Source of the DNA: VGRF01 sp964460485 | GTDB taxonomy: Bacteria; Myxococcota_A; UBA9160; UBA6930 | Assembly (NCBI GenBank): GCA_964460485.1 | Contig: CAYWRY010000043.1 | Span: 1 to 30,406, forward strand | Direction: 5' to 3' | DNA: 30,406 nt | Shown here: one piece after another, positions 7,712-16,064 of the stretch | Position numbering within the stretch: the first letter of the stretch is position 1 | Layout of the letters: the number at the start of each line of letters is the position of its first letter | Program-made: the position numbers and the translations under genes | The notes under the pieces: model-generated | Databases searched by the model: none | What the model was told of the DNA's origin: nothing | The model's input: only the letters and a program-made list of their open reading frames with translations

Positions 7712-8757
7712 GCCGCGTCGCGCGCCGCAAGCTCGAGCATCTCGATCTGTGCGCGACCCGCGACGTCGAGTCGCGGCGCGGGGCACTGCTCGACGAAGTC
7801 CATCTGCTGCACGACGCCCTGCCGGACTCGCGCGTCGACGACGTAGATCTCTCGGTGTCGGTGCTCGGGCGCGAGCTGCGCGCGCCGATCGTGATCAGCG
7901 GCATGACGGGCGGAGCGCCGCGCGCGGGCGAGATCAACCGAGCCCTCGCGACCGCAGCCCAGAAGTTCGGCTTTGCCATGGGCCTGGGCTCGCAGCGCGC
8001 CATGCAGATCGACCCCGAGCTGGCGGCCACCTACCGCGTGCGCGACGTCGCGCCGGACGTCCTCTTGTTCGCGAACGTGGGCGCGGTGCAGCTGCGCGAC
8101 GCGGGGCCTGGTGCGGCCGCAGAGCTCGTCGAGGCCGTCCACGCCGACGCGCTCTGCGTCCATCTCAACCCCGCGCAGGAGCTCGTCCAGGACGAAGGAG
8201 ATCGCGACTTCCGCGGCTGCCTTGCGGCGATCGAGCAGTTGGTCCGCACCGCTCGCTTCCCGCTGATCGTGAAGGAGACGGGCTGCGGCCTCGCGCCGGC
8301 GACGCTCGCGCGGCTGCGCGCGGCGGGCGTGCGCTGGGTCGACGTCTCGGGCGCCGGCGGAACGACTTGGACCGGGGTCGAAGCGCTGCGCGGCTCACCG
8401 CGACAGCAGGCGCTCGGAACGCTCCTGCGCGAGTGGGGCATCCCCACGGCCGCGTCGGTCTGCTACGCGCGCGAGGCTGGGCTCGAAGCGATCGCGTCCG
8501 GCGGCATCCGCGATGCGAACGACATCGTTCGCGCGCTCGCCCTGGGCGCGCGGCTCGCCGGCCTCGCGCTGCCTTTCCTGCGCGCCCACGAGCAGGGCGG
8601 CGTCGCCGGCGCGAGCGCGCTCGCGGAGAGCCTCACGGAGGGCCTGCGCGCGCTGATGCTGCTGGTCGGTGTGCGCAGCGTGGCCGAGCTGCCCAGCGTG
8701 CCCCGCGTGCTCGGGCCGCAGCTCTCGGCGTGGATCGCGGCAGGAGCGCCGCGGTGA
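7708..8757 (+). CDS. fni: Type 2 isopentenyl-diphosphate delta-isomerase
   Basis: A 349-residue FMN- and NADPH-dependent enzyme of the TIM-barrel family that interconverts IPP and DMAPP. It starts at GTG 7708, overlapping the hpnD stop (GTGA), and opens with the characteristic RKLEHLDLC. Further family blocks are VISGMTGGAPRAGEINRALA, LGSQRAM, FANVGAVQL, HLNPAQELVQDEGDRDF, VKETGCGL and VDVSGAGGTTW, followed by a phosphate-binding ASGGIRDANDIVRALALGA segment. MEP-pathway organisms already make both C5 units through IspH. An isomerase placed between hpnD and hpnC therefore presumably tunes the IPP:DMAPP ratio (2:1 for farnesyl diphosphate). The stop shares a base with the next start (TGATG). 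Confidence 0.94.
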   Translation: MSRVARRKLEHLDLCATRDVESRRGALLDEVHLLHDALPDSRVDDVDLSVSVLGRELRAPIVISGMTGGAPRAGEINRALATAAQKFGFAMGLGSQRAMQIDPELAATYRVRDVAPDVLLFANVGAVQLRDAGPGAAAELVEAVHADALCVHLNPAQELVQDEGDRDFRGCLAAIEQLVRTARFPLIVKETGCGLAPATLARLRAAGVRWVDVSGAGGTTWTGVEALRGSPRQQALGTLLREWGIPTAASVCYAREAGLEAIASGGIRDANDIVRALALGARLAGLALPFLRAHEQGGVAGASALAESLTEGLRALMLLVGVRSVAELPSVPRVLGPQLSAWIAAGAPR

Positions 8758-9620
8758 TGCAGAACGGCGCGCCGCTCGTCGCGGACGCGGCGCTCGTGCC
8801 CGAGGCGATCCTCGCGCGCGCGCGCGGCGAAAACTTCCCCGTCGCACCGCGCTGGCTTCCCCGGCGTCAGCGCGCGGATCTCGTCGCCGTCTACGGCTTC
8901 GCGCGCCTCGTCGACGAGATCGGCGACGCGTCGCTCGGCGATCGCAAGCGGCTGCTCGACGAAGTCTCGGCCGATCTGACGCGCGCCTACGCGGGCGAGG
9001 CGCGCCACCCGCTCCTCCAGCGCCTCACGCCCCTGCTTCGTCGCCTCGCCCTTCCGCGGGCGCCCTTCGACCGTCTGATCGAGGCGAACCGGCGCGACCA
9101 GGGCGCGGTGCGCATCGCGAGCTGGGACGAGCTCTTGGCCTACTGCGCGCTCTCGGCGGATCCCGTCGGCGAGCTCGTGCTGCGCGTGTTCGAGCAGGCC
9201 GACGCCCGGAGCTTGCGCCTCTCCGCTGCGGTGTGCAGCGCGCTCCAGGTGATCGAGCACTGCCAGGACGTGGCCGAGGATCTCGAACGGGGCCGCGTGT
9301 ATCTGCCGGCCGAGGATCTCGCGCTGCACGGCTGCCGCATCGAGGACCTGGCGCGCGCTCCCGCGCCCGACGCGCTGCGCCAGGTGATCGAGCGCGAGAT
9401 CACCCGGGCGCGCGCACTCCTCGCGTCCGCGCGCCCACTCGTGCGCGGGCTGCGCGGGTTCGCGCGACTCGCGGTCGCCGGCTTCGCCGCCGGGGGTCTG
9501 GCCACGTGCGACGCATTCGAAGCTGCGAGCTGGGATCCGAACGCGGGCCCCGTGCGCGGAACGGCGTGGCGGCGCATCCACCACGCGATCGCGCTCCTGC
9601 TTCCCGGCGGGCGCTCGTGA
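8757..9620 (+). CDS. hpnC: Hydroxysqualene synthase
   Basis: A 287-residue squalene/phytoene synthase family protein of the HpnC branch. GENFPVAPRWLPRRQRADLVAVYGFARLVDEIGD matches the HpnC ENFPVASRLLP signature. The Asp-rich motifs are DEIGD (53-57) and DVAED (170-174, within HCQDVAEDLERGRVYLPAEDL). HpnC converts presqualene diphosphate to hydroxysqualene, the step before HpnE. The start chosen is ATG 8757, which shares one base with the previous stop; a GTG at 8754 in the same frame is an alternative. The stop overlaps the GTG of hpnE. The first aspartate motif is DExxD rather than DDxxD, which still keeps the two metal-binding positions. Confidence 0.9.
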   Translation: MQNGAPLVADAALVPEAILARARGENFPVAPRWLPRRQRADLVAVYGFARLVDEIGDASLGDRKRLLDEVSADLTRAYAGEARHPLLQRLTPLLRRLALPRAPFDRLIEANRRDQGAVRIASWDELLAYCALSADPVGELVLRVFEQADARSLRLSAAVCSALQVIEHCQDVAEDLERGRVYLPAEDLALHGCRIEDLARAPAPDALRQVIEREITRARALLASARPLVRGLRGFARLAVAGFAAGGLATCDAFEAASWDPNAGPVRGTAWRRIHHAIALLLPGGRS

Positions 9621-10993
9621 GCGCCCCGCACGTCCTCGTCGTCGGGGGCGGGCTCGCGGGCATCGAGGCCGCGCTGCGCTGCGCGGAGGGCGGCGCGCGC
9701 GTCACGCTGCTGGAGGAGCGGCGCTGGCTCGGCGGAGCGACCTGGTCCCGCGTCCATCGCGGACTCGGCTTCGAGATCGACAACGGGCAGCACGTCTTCC
9801 TGCGCTGCTGCACGGAGTACCTGCGCTTCCTCCAGCGCCTCGGCGTGCGCGATCGCGTCGCGCTCCAGCCGCGCCTCGCGGTGCCGATCGCGCGCGCCGG
9901 GCGATCGCCCGCGTGGATTCGCAGTGCGCCCCTCCCGGCGCCCGTGCACCTCGCACCGAGCTTGCTCCGATTCCCGGGCCTCTCGCTGCGCGAGCGCGCG
10001 CTCGCGGGCCTCGCGCTGCGCGCGATCGGCCGGCTCGATCCCGACGACCGCGCGCTAGACGACCAGAGGCTCGGCGACTGGCTGCGCGCCCAGCGCCAGG
10101 GCGACGCCGCGATCGATCGGCTCTGGGAGCTGCTGATTCGCCCGACCCTCAACGTCTCCGCGCGCGACGCCTCGCTCGCGCTCGCCGCGCGCGTGATGCG
10201 CACCGGCTTCCTCGACACCGCCCGCGGCGCCGACATCGGCTGGCCGCTCGTGCCCTTCTCGGCGCTGCACGCGGGGCCCGCCGCCGCCGCGCTCGCGGCG
10301 CGCGGCGTGCGCGTCGAGCTCGGTGCGCGCGCGGACGCGCTCGAGTGCGCGGATGGACGCCCCGCGCTCTGGTCGTACGGTGTCCGCATCGCGGCGGATG
10401 CGATCGTGCTCGCGACGCCCCACGACGTCGCCGCTCGCCTGCTCCCGGAATCTGCGGCTCTCGCGCGGGCTGGCGTCTCGCGCGACGCGCTCGCGAGTCT
10501 CGGCCACTCGCCGATCGTCAGCCTGCACGTCGTCTTCGATCGGCGCGTGATGACGCATCCCTTGCTGGCGGCGCAGGCCGGCGAGCTCCAGTGGATCTTC
10601 GACCGCACCGCGAGCGCTGCGCTTCCGCGCGGCCAGTACCTGACGATTCCGCTCTCCGCGGCGGATCGCTGGCTGGGCCAGTCCGCGGCGTCGCTGCGGG
10701 CCGCGTTCTTGCCGCCGCTGCGCGCGCTCTTGCCCGCCGCGCGCGACGCCGAGCTGCTGGCTTTCGCGGTCACTTCGGAGCCGGCGGCGACGTTTCGCGC
10801 CGAGCCCGGCAGCCGCCGCGCCCGGCCGGCGCCAGGCACGGAAGTGGACGGCGTCTTCCTCGCGGGCGCGTGGACCGACACGGGCTGGCCGGCCACGATG
10901 GAGGGCGCCGTTCGAAGCGGCGCCGCAGCCGCGGCAGCCACCCTCGCCGCATGCAGGCGCGCGAGCCCCCGCGCCGGACGGGAGGCCGCATGA
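9617..10993 (+). CDS. hpnE: Hydroxysqualene dehydroxylase
   Basis: A 458-residue FAD-dependent amine-oxidase-fold protein that reduces hydroxysqualene to squalene. It begins at GTG 9617 (GTGA overlap with hpnC). The N-terminal dinucleotide motif is VLVVGGGLAGIEAAL, followed by GARVTLLEERRWLGGATWS and FEIDNGQHVFLRCCTEYLRFLQRLGV. The IDNGQHVFL block is typical of HpnE. Near the C-terminus GVFLAGAWTDTGWPATMEGAVRSG is the second FAD-contacting segment of this fold. The RCC and LQPRL wording recalls actinobacterial HpnE proteins, from memory. With HpnC and HpnD it completes a three-protein squalene synthesis route, so no eukaryotic-type single squalene synthase is needed here. The stop overlaps the ATG of the polyprenyl synthase. 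Confidence 0.9.
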   Translation: MSAPHVLVVGGGLAGIEAALRCAEGGARVTLLEERRWLGGATWSRVHRGLGFEIDNGQHVFLRCCTEYLRFLQRLGVRDRVALQPRLAVPIARAGRSPAWIRSAPLPAPVHLAPSLLRFPGLSLRERALAGLALRAIGRLDPDDRALDDQRLGDWLRAQRQGDAAIDRLWELLIRPTLNVSARDASLALAARVMRTGFLDTARGADIGWPLVPFSALHAGPAAAALAARGVRVELGARADALECADGRPALWSYGVRIAADAIVLATPHDVAARLLPESAALARAGVSRDALASLGHSPIVSLHVVFDRRVMTHPLLAAQAGELQWIFDRTASAALPRGQYLTIPLSAADRWLGQSAASLRAAFLPPLRALLPAARDAELLAFAVTSEPAATFRAEPGSRRARPAPGTEVDGVFLAGAWTDTGWPATMEGAVRSGAAAAAATLAACRRASPRAGREAA

Positions 10994-12015
10994 CGCGCGC
11001 CAGGGCAGAGGCTCCCAAGTGCGTCGAGCGCGCCCGCGTGCTCGTCACGCCGTCGCTGGCGGCGGCCGCGCAAACGCTGATCCCCGAGCTGCGCCGGCCG
11101 GTCGAGTACCACTGGGGCTGGATCGACGAGACGGGCGCTCCCGTCTCGGGCCGCGGCGGGAAGCTGTTACGGCCGGCCCTGGCGCTGCTCTCCGCGGAAG
11201 CGGCCGGCAAGCCGGCGGCGGCGGCGATCGGCGCCGCCACCGCGCTCGAGCTGACGCACGACTACACGCTGCTCCACGACGACGTGATGGACCAGGACCG
11301 CGAACGCCGCGGGCGGCCCACCGTGTGGACGGTGTTCGGGATCCCGATCGCCCTGTGCGCGGGCGACGCCCTCGCCGCGCTCGCGCAGCGCGTGCTGCTC
11401 GCCGACCCGAGCCCCGCGCGGCTGCTCGCGCTCGCGAGCTTGAATCGCGCGACGGAGACGGTGATCGCCGGCCAGGCGCTGGACCTCTCCTTCGAGGGAC
11501 GCAGCGACGTCGCCGTGGACGAGTACCTGCGCATGGCGTCGATGAAGACCGGCGCCCTGCTCGGCTGCGCCGCGTCCCTGGGCGCACTGATCGCCGAGGG
11601 CCCTGCGGCAACCGCCGCCGCGCTCGAAGAGTTCGGCCGCGCACTCGGCCTCGCGTTCCAGGCGCTCGACGACTGGCTCGGCATCTGGGGCGATCCGAAG
11701 CGCACCGGCAAGCCCGTCGCCAGCGATCTGCGCCAGCGCAAGGCGTCGCTGCCGATCGTGCTCGGCGCCTCGTCGCCATCCGCGGCGGGCGGTGCCCTCC
11801 GCGAGCTGATCGGCGGCCGCGAGCCGCTCTCGGAGCTGGAGATCGCGCGCGGCATCGACTGCCTCGCGCAGACGGGCGCCGAGGCCGAGACTCGCGCGCT
11901 TGCGGAGCGAGAGCTCGAGCGCGCGCTGGCGTGCATCGGCGCGGCGGAGATCGAACCAACGGCCTGCGAGTCGCTGCGCGAGCTCGCCCACTTCGTGGTG
12001 GAGCGCGAGTCGTGA
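10990..12015 (+). CDS. Polyprenyl diphosphate synthase (farnesyl or geranylgeranyl)
   Basis: A 341-residue trans-prenyltransferase. It has GRGGKLLRPALALL (about 54-67), the first aspartate-rich motif LLHDDVMDQD (95-103, DD at 97-98 and D at 101) and a second motif, ALDDWLGIWGD (226-235), followed by KRTGKPVASDLRQRKASLP. The second motif has Gly at the usual third Asp position. The wording DDxLGIWGD recalls the actinobacterial branch of the family. The enzyme condenses IPP with allylic diphosphates. Its place in a squalene operon implies farnesyl diphosphate as product, but chain length is not readable with confidence. The residues just before the first motif (ELTHDYTLL) could be compared with characterised enzymes. 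Start ATG and stop overlap both neighbours. Confidence 0.9.
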   Translation: MTRARAEAPKCVERARVLVTPSLAAAAQTLIPELRRPVEYHWGWIDETGAPVSGRGGKLLRPALALLSAEAAGKPAAAAIGAATALELTHDYTLLHDDVMDQDRERRGRPTVWTVFGIPIALCAGDALAALAQRVLLADPSPARLLALASLNRATETVIAGQALDLSFEGRSDVAVDEYLRMASMKTGALLGCAASLGALIAEGPAATAAALEEFGRALGLAFQALDDWLGIWGDPKRTGKPVASDLRQRKASLPIVLGASSPSAAGGALRELIGGREPLSELEIARGIDCLAQTGAEAETRALAERELERALACIGAAEIEPTACESLRELAHFVVERES

Positions 12016-12962
12016 GCGCCCCGCCGGAGCGCCTGCGCATCGTGGTCGCGCGGCCGCGCGGATTCTGCGCGGGCGTCGACCGCGCCATTCGCGTAGTCGA
12101 GCTCGCGCTCGCGCGTTTCGGGCCGCCGGTCTACGTGCGCCACGCCATCGTCCACAACCGCGTCGTGCAGGGCCGCCTGCGCGAGAAAGGCGCCGTGTTC
12201 GTGGCGGAGCCCGCCGACGCTCCGCGCGGGTGCGTGCTCGTGTTCGGCGCCCACGGAGTCTCGCCGGCGGTGCGAGCGGCCGCCGCGCAGCGCGGTCAAA
12301 GCGTGATCGACGCCACCTGCCCGCTGGTCACGAAGGTGCACGAAGAGGCGCGGAGATTCTCGGAGGCGGGCCTCGAGGTGTTGCTGGTCGGTCACAGCGG
12401 CCACGTCGAGATCGAGGGCACACGCGGCGAAGTGCGCGGCGGGGCGGTCGTCGTCGAGTCCGCGCAGGACGCCAAGCGTGTCGCCGTGCGCGATCCCGAG
12501 CGGCTTGCCGTGCTCACCCAGACCACGCTCTCGGTGGACGAGGTGACCGAAACGCTCGACGTCCTGCGCCGGCGCTTCCCGGCACTTCGCACGCCGCGCA
12601 AGCAAGACATCTGTTACGCGACGCAGAACCGTCAGGATGCCGTGAAACGGCTGGCAGAGCACGTGGAGCGCATCCTCGTGGTCGGCTCGCCGGAATCGTC
12701 CAACGGCATGCGCCTGCTCGAGACGGCACGCCGCGCCGGTGTGCCCGCGGAGCGAATCGAAGGCGAGGGCGAGATCGACTGGCGCTGGCTCGCGGGCGCC
12801 GCGGCCGTCGGGATCACCGCGGGCGCCGCGGTCCCGGAATCGGCCGTCGTCGCCGTGATCGACGCGCTCGCGGCGTGGCGCGACGGCGCCGCCGAGGTCG
12901 AGGAGCTGGACGGAGCCGAGGAACGCATCGAGTTCGAGCTGCCGCGCGCGCTCCGGGCTTAG
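12012..12962 (+). CDS. ispH: 4-hydroxy-3-methylbut-2-enyl diphosphate reductase
   Basis: Last enzyme of the MEP pathway, an iron-sulfur protein that makes IPP and DMAPP. The 316-residue protein begins at GTG 12012, overlapping the previous stop. The three cluster-binding cysteines are C19 (RGFCAGVDRAI), C103 (DATCPLVTKVH) and C201 (DICYATQNRQDAV). Substrate-site residues are also in place: VHN around H48, GHSGHVEIEGT with H131 and E133, and SSN in VGSPESSNGMRL. It closes the operon that dxs opens. About 60 bases of non-coding sequence separate it from the convergent DUF1330 gene. A tail of about 25 acidic residues (EVEELDGAEERIEFELP) extends beyond the conserved fold. Confidence 0.94.
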   Translation: MSAPPERLRIVVARPRGFCAGVDRAIRVVELALARFGPPVYVRHAIVHNRVVQGRLREKGAVFVAEPADAPRGCVLVFGAHGVSPAVRAAAAQRGQSVIDATCPLVTKVHEEARRFSEAGLEVLLVGHSGHVEIEGTRGEVRGGAVVVESAQDAKRVAVRDPERLAVLTQTTLSVDEVTETLDVLRRRFPALRTPRKQDICYATQNRQDAVKRLAEHVERILVVGSPESSNGMRLLETARRAGVPAERIEGEGEIDWRWLAGAAAVGITAGAAVPESAVVAVIDALAAWRDGAAEVEELDGAEERIEFELPRALRA

Positions 12963-13024
12963 TTCCGCAGCCGCCGACTCCGTGAAGAGTGACCTCGACG
13001 CGGGGAATGCCGGTGGCTGCGCTC

Positions 13025-13318
13025 TCAGTCGACCCCTTCGATCAGCCGCAGGTCGCGCTCGGCGCCGTCGGCGAGCGCCTTCAGGGCGGCCTGATAAGCC
13101 GGGCTGTCGTGCGCGGCGAGCGCCTGCGCGAGGCTCGCGAACTCCACGATTACCGTGCGCTGCTGGAGCCCGGCTTCGTAAGCCTTGGCCGCCACGCCGC
13201 GCGCGAGGAAGCGGCCGCCCGCGGTCTGGATCGCGGGAGCGGCGAGCGCAGCGTAGGCAGCGAGCTTGTTCGGATCCCGGATCGAGCGGTAGCAGCAGAT
13301 CCAGTAGGCCTTCGGCAT
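13025..13318 (-). CDS. DUF1330 family protein
   Basis: A 97-residue dimeric alpha-beta-barrel-like protein: AYWICCYRSIRDPNKLAAYAALAAPAIQTAGG near the start, then FLARG, RTVIVEFASL and SPAYQAALKALADGAERDLRLIEG. These blocks define the DUF1330 family, whose members are small cytoplasmic ferredoxin-like-fold proteins of unknown biochemical role. It starts 46 bases after the ATP-grasp stop and may be the last gene of that minus-strand unit. The function is not predictable from the sequence. Confidence 0.85.
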   Translation of the reverse strand: MPKAYWICCYRSIRDPNKLAAYAALAAPAIQTAGGRFLARGVAAKAYEAGLQQRTVIVEFASLAQALAAHDSPAYQAALKALADGAERDLRLIEGVD

Positions 13319-13364
13319 CTCGGCTCCCCACGAAGTTCGGCCGCGTCGCCGCGCGAGCGAGCGC

Positions 13365-14465
13365 TCAGCGCGAGAGACCCAGCGCCAGGATGCGCTGCAC
13401 CAGCTCCTCGTACCCGATCCCCGCCGCTCTCGCCGAGTCCGCGAACTCCTCGCTGCGCGCGATCTCCGGGTTCGGGTTCGCCTCCAGGAAGTAGAGCGCG
13501 CCGTCCTCGCGCAGGCGCCAGTCGAGGCGCGCGTAGCCGTCGAGGTGCAGCAGCTTGTAGAGGCGCTTGCTCTGGTGGACGAGGCGCGCGCGCGTCTCGG
13601 GCGTTAAGTCGGCGGCCACCACCTCGACGCCGCGGTCGACCTGATAACGCAGGTCGTGCTTCAACTTCTCGGTGACGATCAGCTCGTCCTTCGGGCTCTG
13701 CTTCTCGACGAGCAGCTCGTTCGGCGGCAGCGCGGTGACGCGCTCGTTGCCGAGCAGCGAGACGTAGATCTCGCGCCCGGTCACAAACTCCTCGACGATC
13801 GCGTCGCTGCCGATGCGCTCGTGGACGAAGCGCACGCGCTCGGAGAGGTGCGCGTCGTCGCGCACCAGCGAGGCGCGCGAGATGCCGAGCGAGGAGTCGG
13901 CGGTGAGCGACTTCACGATCAGCGGATAAGCCAGCCGGCGCAGGCGCAGCTTGCGCGCGCCGCTGCTGCGCTTGATCACCGCGAAGCCCGGCGCGCGGAT
14001 GCGGTGGTGCGCGGCGATCGCCTTGGAGAGCGCCTTGTCGCGCGCGAGCACGAGGCCGCGCGGCCCGCAGCCCGTGTACTTGGCGCGCAGCAGCTCGAGG
14101 AACGAGACGACGTGGTGGTCGAAGAGCACGCTGCCTTGGAACTCTTCGAGCAGGTTGAAGACGATGTCGGGCTTGCCCTCTTCGACCGCGCGCCGCACCT
14201 CGGCGAGCTCGTCGTGCACCGCCAGCAGCGTCACGTCGTGTCCGAGCGTCTTCAGCGCCTGGCGCACGCTGATCTCGGTCTTCACGCGGTGCGCCTCGGC
14301 GGCGTCGATGCTGCCGACGTCGTCGGGCGGCAGGAAGTCGCGGTGCAGCAGCACGATGACGCGCAGCTTCCTCGGCGCGCGGCGGCGCGTGCGGGGCTTT
14401 GCAGCCGGCGCCGAGGCCGCCGCGGCGTCCGCCGCGACCGACTCGCTCGGCGCAGGCTTCTTCAC
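13365..14465 (-). CDS. ATP-grasp ligase related to D-alanine-D-alanine ligase
   Basis: A 366-residue protein. After a basic, Ala-rich N-terminal tail of about 35 residues (KPRTRRRAPRKLR) the ATP-grasp fold begins with RVIVLLHRDFLPP. Ddl-like blocks follow: FNLLEEFQGS, KYTGCGPRGLVLARDKALSKAI, YPLIVKSLTADSSLGIS, VEEFVTGREIYVSLLGN and the metal-binding LDWRLREDGALYFLEANPNPEIA. The fold couples ATP hydrolysis to amide or ester bond formation between a carboxylate and an amine. The amino acid specificity is unknown and a true Ddl is not assumed. The start is GTG 14465, overlapping the stop of the metallopeptidase gene (GTGA). The strict pairing with a peptidase suggests joint action on a peptide or peptidoglycan-type substrate, which is inference. 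Confidence 0.85.
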   Translation of the reverse strand: MKKPAPSESVAADAAAASAPAAKPRTRRRAPRKLRVIVLLHRDFLPPDDVGSIDAAEAHRVKTEISVRQALKTLGHDVTLLAVHDELAEVRRAVEEGKPDIVFNLLEEFQGSVLFDHHVVSFLELLRAKYTGCGPRGLVLARDKALSKAIAAHHRIRAPGFAVIKRSSGARKLRLRRLAYPLIVKSLTADSSLGISRASLVRDDAHLSERVRFVHERIGSDAIVEEFVTGREIYVSLLGNERVTALPPNELLVEKQSPKDELIVTEKLKHDLRYQVDRGVEVVAADLTPETRARLVHQSKRLYKLLHLDGYARLDWRLREDGALYFLEANPNPEIARSEEFADSARAAGIGYEELVQRILALGLSR

Positions 14466-15475
14466 AGCGCGTGCCACTCGCGCGCGCGGTAGACGTACTC
14501 CACCGAGCGCGCCGCGAGCAGGATCGCGAGCTCGACGAGCAGGCCGCGCTGCGTGCCGTGGGTGCGCAGCCCGAGCTCTCTCGCGCGCGCGATCATGTCG
14601 CCCAGCACGACGTCGAGGACCAGCTCGTGCTTGCCGGTGTGGCGCGCGACCATCCGCCGCAGCCGGGTCTTGTGACGCCCGAGAAACACGGCGGCGCTCT
14701 CGCCGCGCATGCGCCGCTCCGGCTCGGCGAACACCTTCTGCAGGTCCTCGTCGTAGATCTCGGTGGAGGCGACGCGGTAGCGGCCGCGCTTCTCCTCGTA
14801 ATAGGCGCCGAGCGTCTTGTCCATGCGCTCGATCGGGTCGACCTTGGCCTGGCTGCGCACCGGTGGCCGCGCGCCCGCCAGGTCCTTCATCAGCTCGTCG
14901 ACGTACTCGAGCTTCGCGAGCGCCTGCCAGCCCGCGTAGCGCTTCCGCCAGCGCTGCCCGGGCGCGAGCCAGACGGCGAAGGTCTCCGCGAAGTCCTCCG
15001 CGGGATGCGCCTGCGCGTACCAGTACGGCAGGTGGATCACGTAGCGGCGGCTCGCGGGATTCGGCTGGTAGTAGTCGGGATACGGCTGCGACTCGCTGCC
15101 GAACAGCTCGCGCCAGCGCTTCAGGCGGTGCAGGCCGAAGGCGTGCTGCACGGCGTGGCCGGCCTCGTGGCGCAGGATGCGCAGGCAGGCCTCGCGCGTG
15201 CCGCCCTCGACCTGCAGCACCTGCTTGCGCTCGAGGCGCATGAGCCGCGGGTGCAGCAGGTAGAACGGGATCGCGATGCCGGGCACGCCGTCGGGCGAGA
15301 ACCACTCGTCCGACACCCAGATGTGCGGCTTCACGCGCAGCTCGCGCGCCGCCAGCTCGCGGAACACCTGGCGCACCACGCGCGCGACCCAGCCGCGCTT
15401 CCAGCTGACGCCGAGATCGCGCAGCCGCAGCTGCAAGAGATCGGCTTCGGCGAGTGTGTCGAGGCGGCGCGCCAC
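14462..15475 (-). CDS. Putative zinc metallopeptidase (HEAGH motif)
   Basis: A 337-residue protein without signal peptide or membrane segment. The zinc-binding motif HEAGH is at 103-107 within ILRHEAGHAVQHAFGL, and a candidate third ligand is E164 in AEDFAETFAVWL, giving a gluzincin-like arrangement. Other recurring features are WVSDEWFSPDGVPGIAIPFYLLHPRL before the motif and a tyrosine-rich stretch (PYPDYYQPNP) after it. I do not recognise a named subfamily. The start is GTG 15475 with GGGAGG a few bases upstream, 13 bases after the stop of the Tat-exported protein gene. It overlaps the ATP-grasp gene, so the two are surely co-translated. Substrate unknown. Confidence 0.75.
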   Translation of the reverse strand: MARRLDTLAEADLLQLRLRDLGVSWKRGWVARVVRQVFRELAARELRVKPHIWVSDEWFSPDGVPGIAIPFYLLHPRLMRLERKQVLQVEGGTREACLRILRHEAGHAVQHAFGLHRLKRWRELFGSESQPYPDYYQPNPASRRYVIHLPYWYAQAHPAEDFAETFAVWLAPGQRWRKRYAGWQALAKLEYVDELMKDLAGARPPVRSQAKVDPIERMDKTLGAYYEEKRGRYRVASTEIYDEDLQKVFAEPERRMRGESAAVFLGRHKTRLRRMVARHTGKHELVLDVVLGDMIARARELGLRTHGTQRGLLVELAILLAARSVEYVYRAREWHAL

Positions 15476-15488
15476 CGGTCGCCTCCCG

Positions 15489-16001
15489 CTAGGCGCCCGC
15501 CGGGCGGTAGCGGATCAGCACGCGCGTGCCGTCGGCGAGCCCGTTCTTGAAGCGCGGCCCCCAGCTCCCCCACTCGCGCGTGTACTTGGAGCCGAACAGC
15601 GCGAGCGCGTGGTCGTGCGCCGCGGGCGACTTCTCGAGCGAGGCCTCCGCGAGGAAGCTCGGCGCTGCCGCGAAGGCGCGCTGCTTGCCGCTCGGATCCC
15701 ACACGCCGTGGTCGCCCACCCAGACCCGCGCGCGGGTCAGCCCCTTCCCGATCGCCTGCGCGCGCCACGCCTTCGAGCTCGTCACCACGAGCGCGCTGTC
15801 GCCGTCGCGCGCGAACCAGACCTCGGCGTGGCAGCGGCTCTCGCTCCCGTCGCGCTTCAGCGGCGTCACGTAGACGAGCGGGCTGGTGCCCAGCGCCGAA
15901 CGGGCCGCCGCCGAGAGGCCGGCCGCCTCGGCACGGACGAGCCGCGGCAGCAAGGCTGCGGCAGCGCCGGCGAGCAGAACGTCGCGACGGGTGAGACGCA
16001 C
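15489..16001 (-). CDS. Tat-exported small protein, possible flavin/F420-type split barrel
   Basis: The 170-residue product starts at GTG 16001, with AAGGAG seven bases upstream. It opens with a twin-arginine signal, RLTRRDVLLAGAAAALLPRLVRA, so it should be exported folded. The mature part has LVYVTPLKRDGSESRCHAEVWFARDGDSALVVTS, KAWRAQAIGKGLTRARVWVGD and a C-terminal EWGSWGPRFKNGLADGTRVLIRYRP. The alternation of strands and the RVWVGD and RVLIRYRP blocks suggest a pyridoxamine-oxidase or F420-binding split barrel, but no decisive cofactor motif is visible, so the family is uncertain. The frame stays open to ATG 16031, but the signal peptide and ribosome binding site favour 16001. It precedes the metallopeptidase gene by 13 bases. 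Confidence 0.65.
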   Translation of the reverse strand: MRLTRRDVLLAGAAAALLPRLVRAEAAGLSAAARSALGTSPLVYVTPLKRDGSESRCHAEVWFARDGDSALVVTSSKAWRAQAIGKGLTRARVWVGDHGVWDPSGKQRAFAAAPSFLAEASLEKSPAAHDHALALFGSKYTREWGSWGPRFKNGLADGTRVLIRYRPAGA

Positions 16002-16064
16002 GCGCTGGCTCCTTCGGAGAGAGTGGCCCACCGGATAGCAAAGGAAACGCGAGGGATCGCCGGC

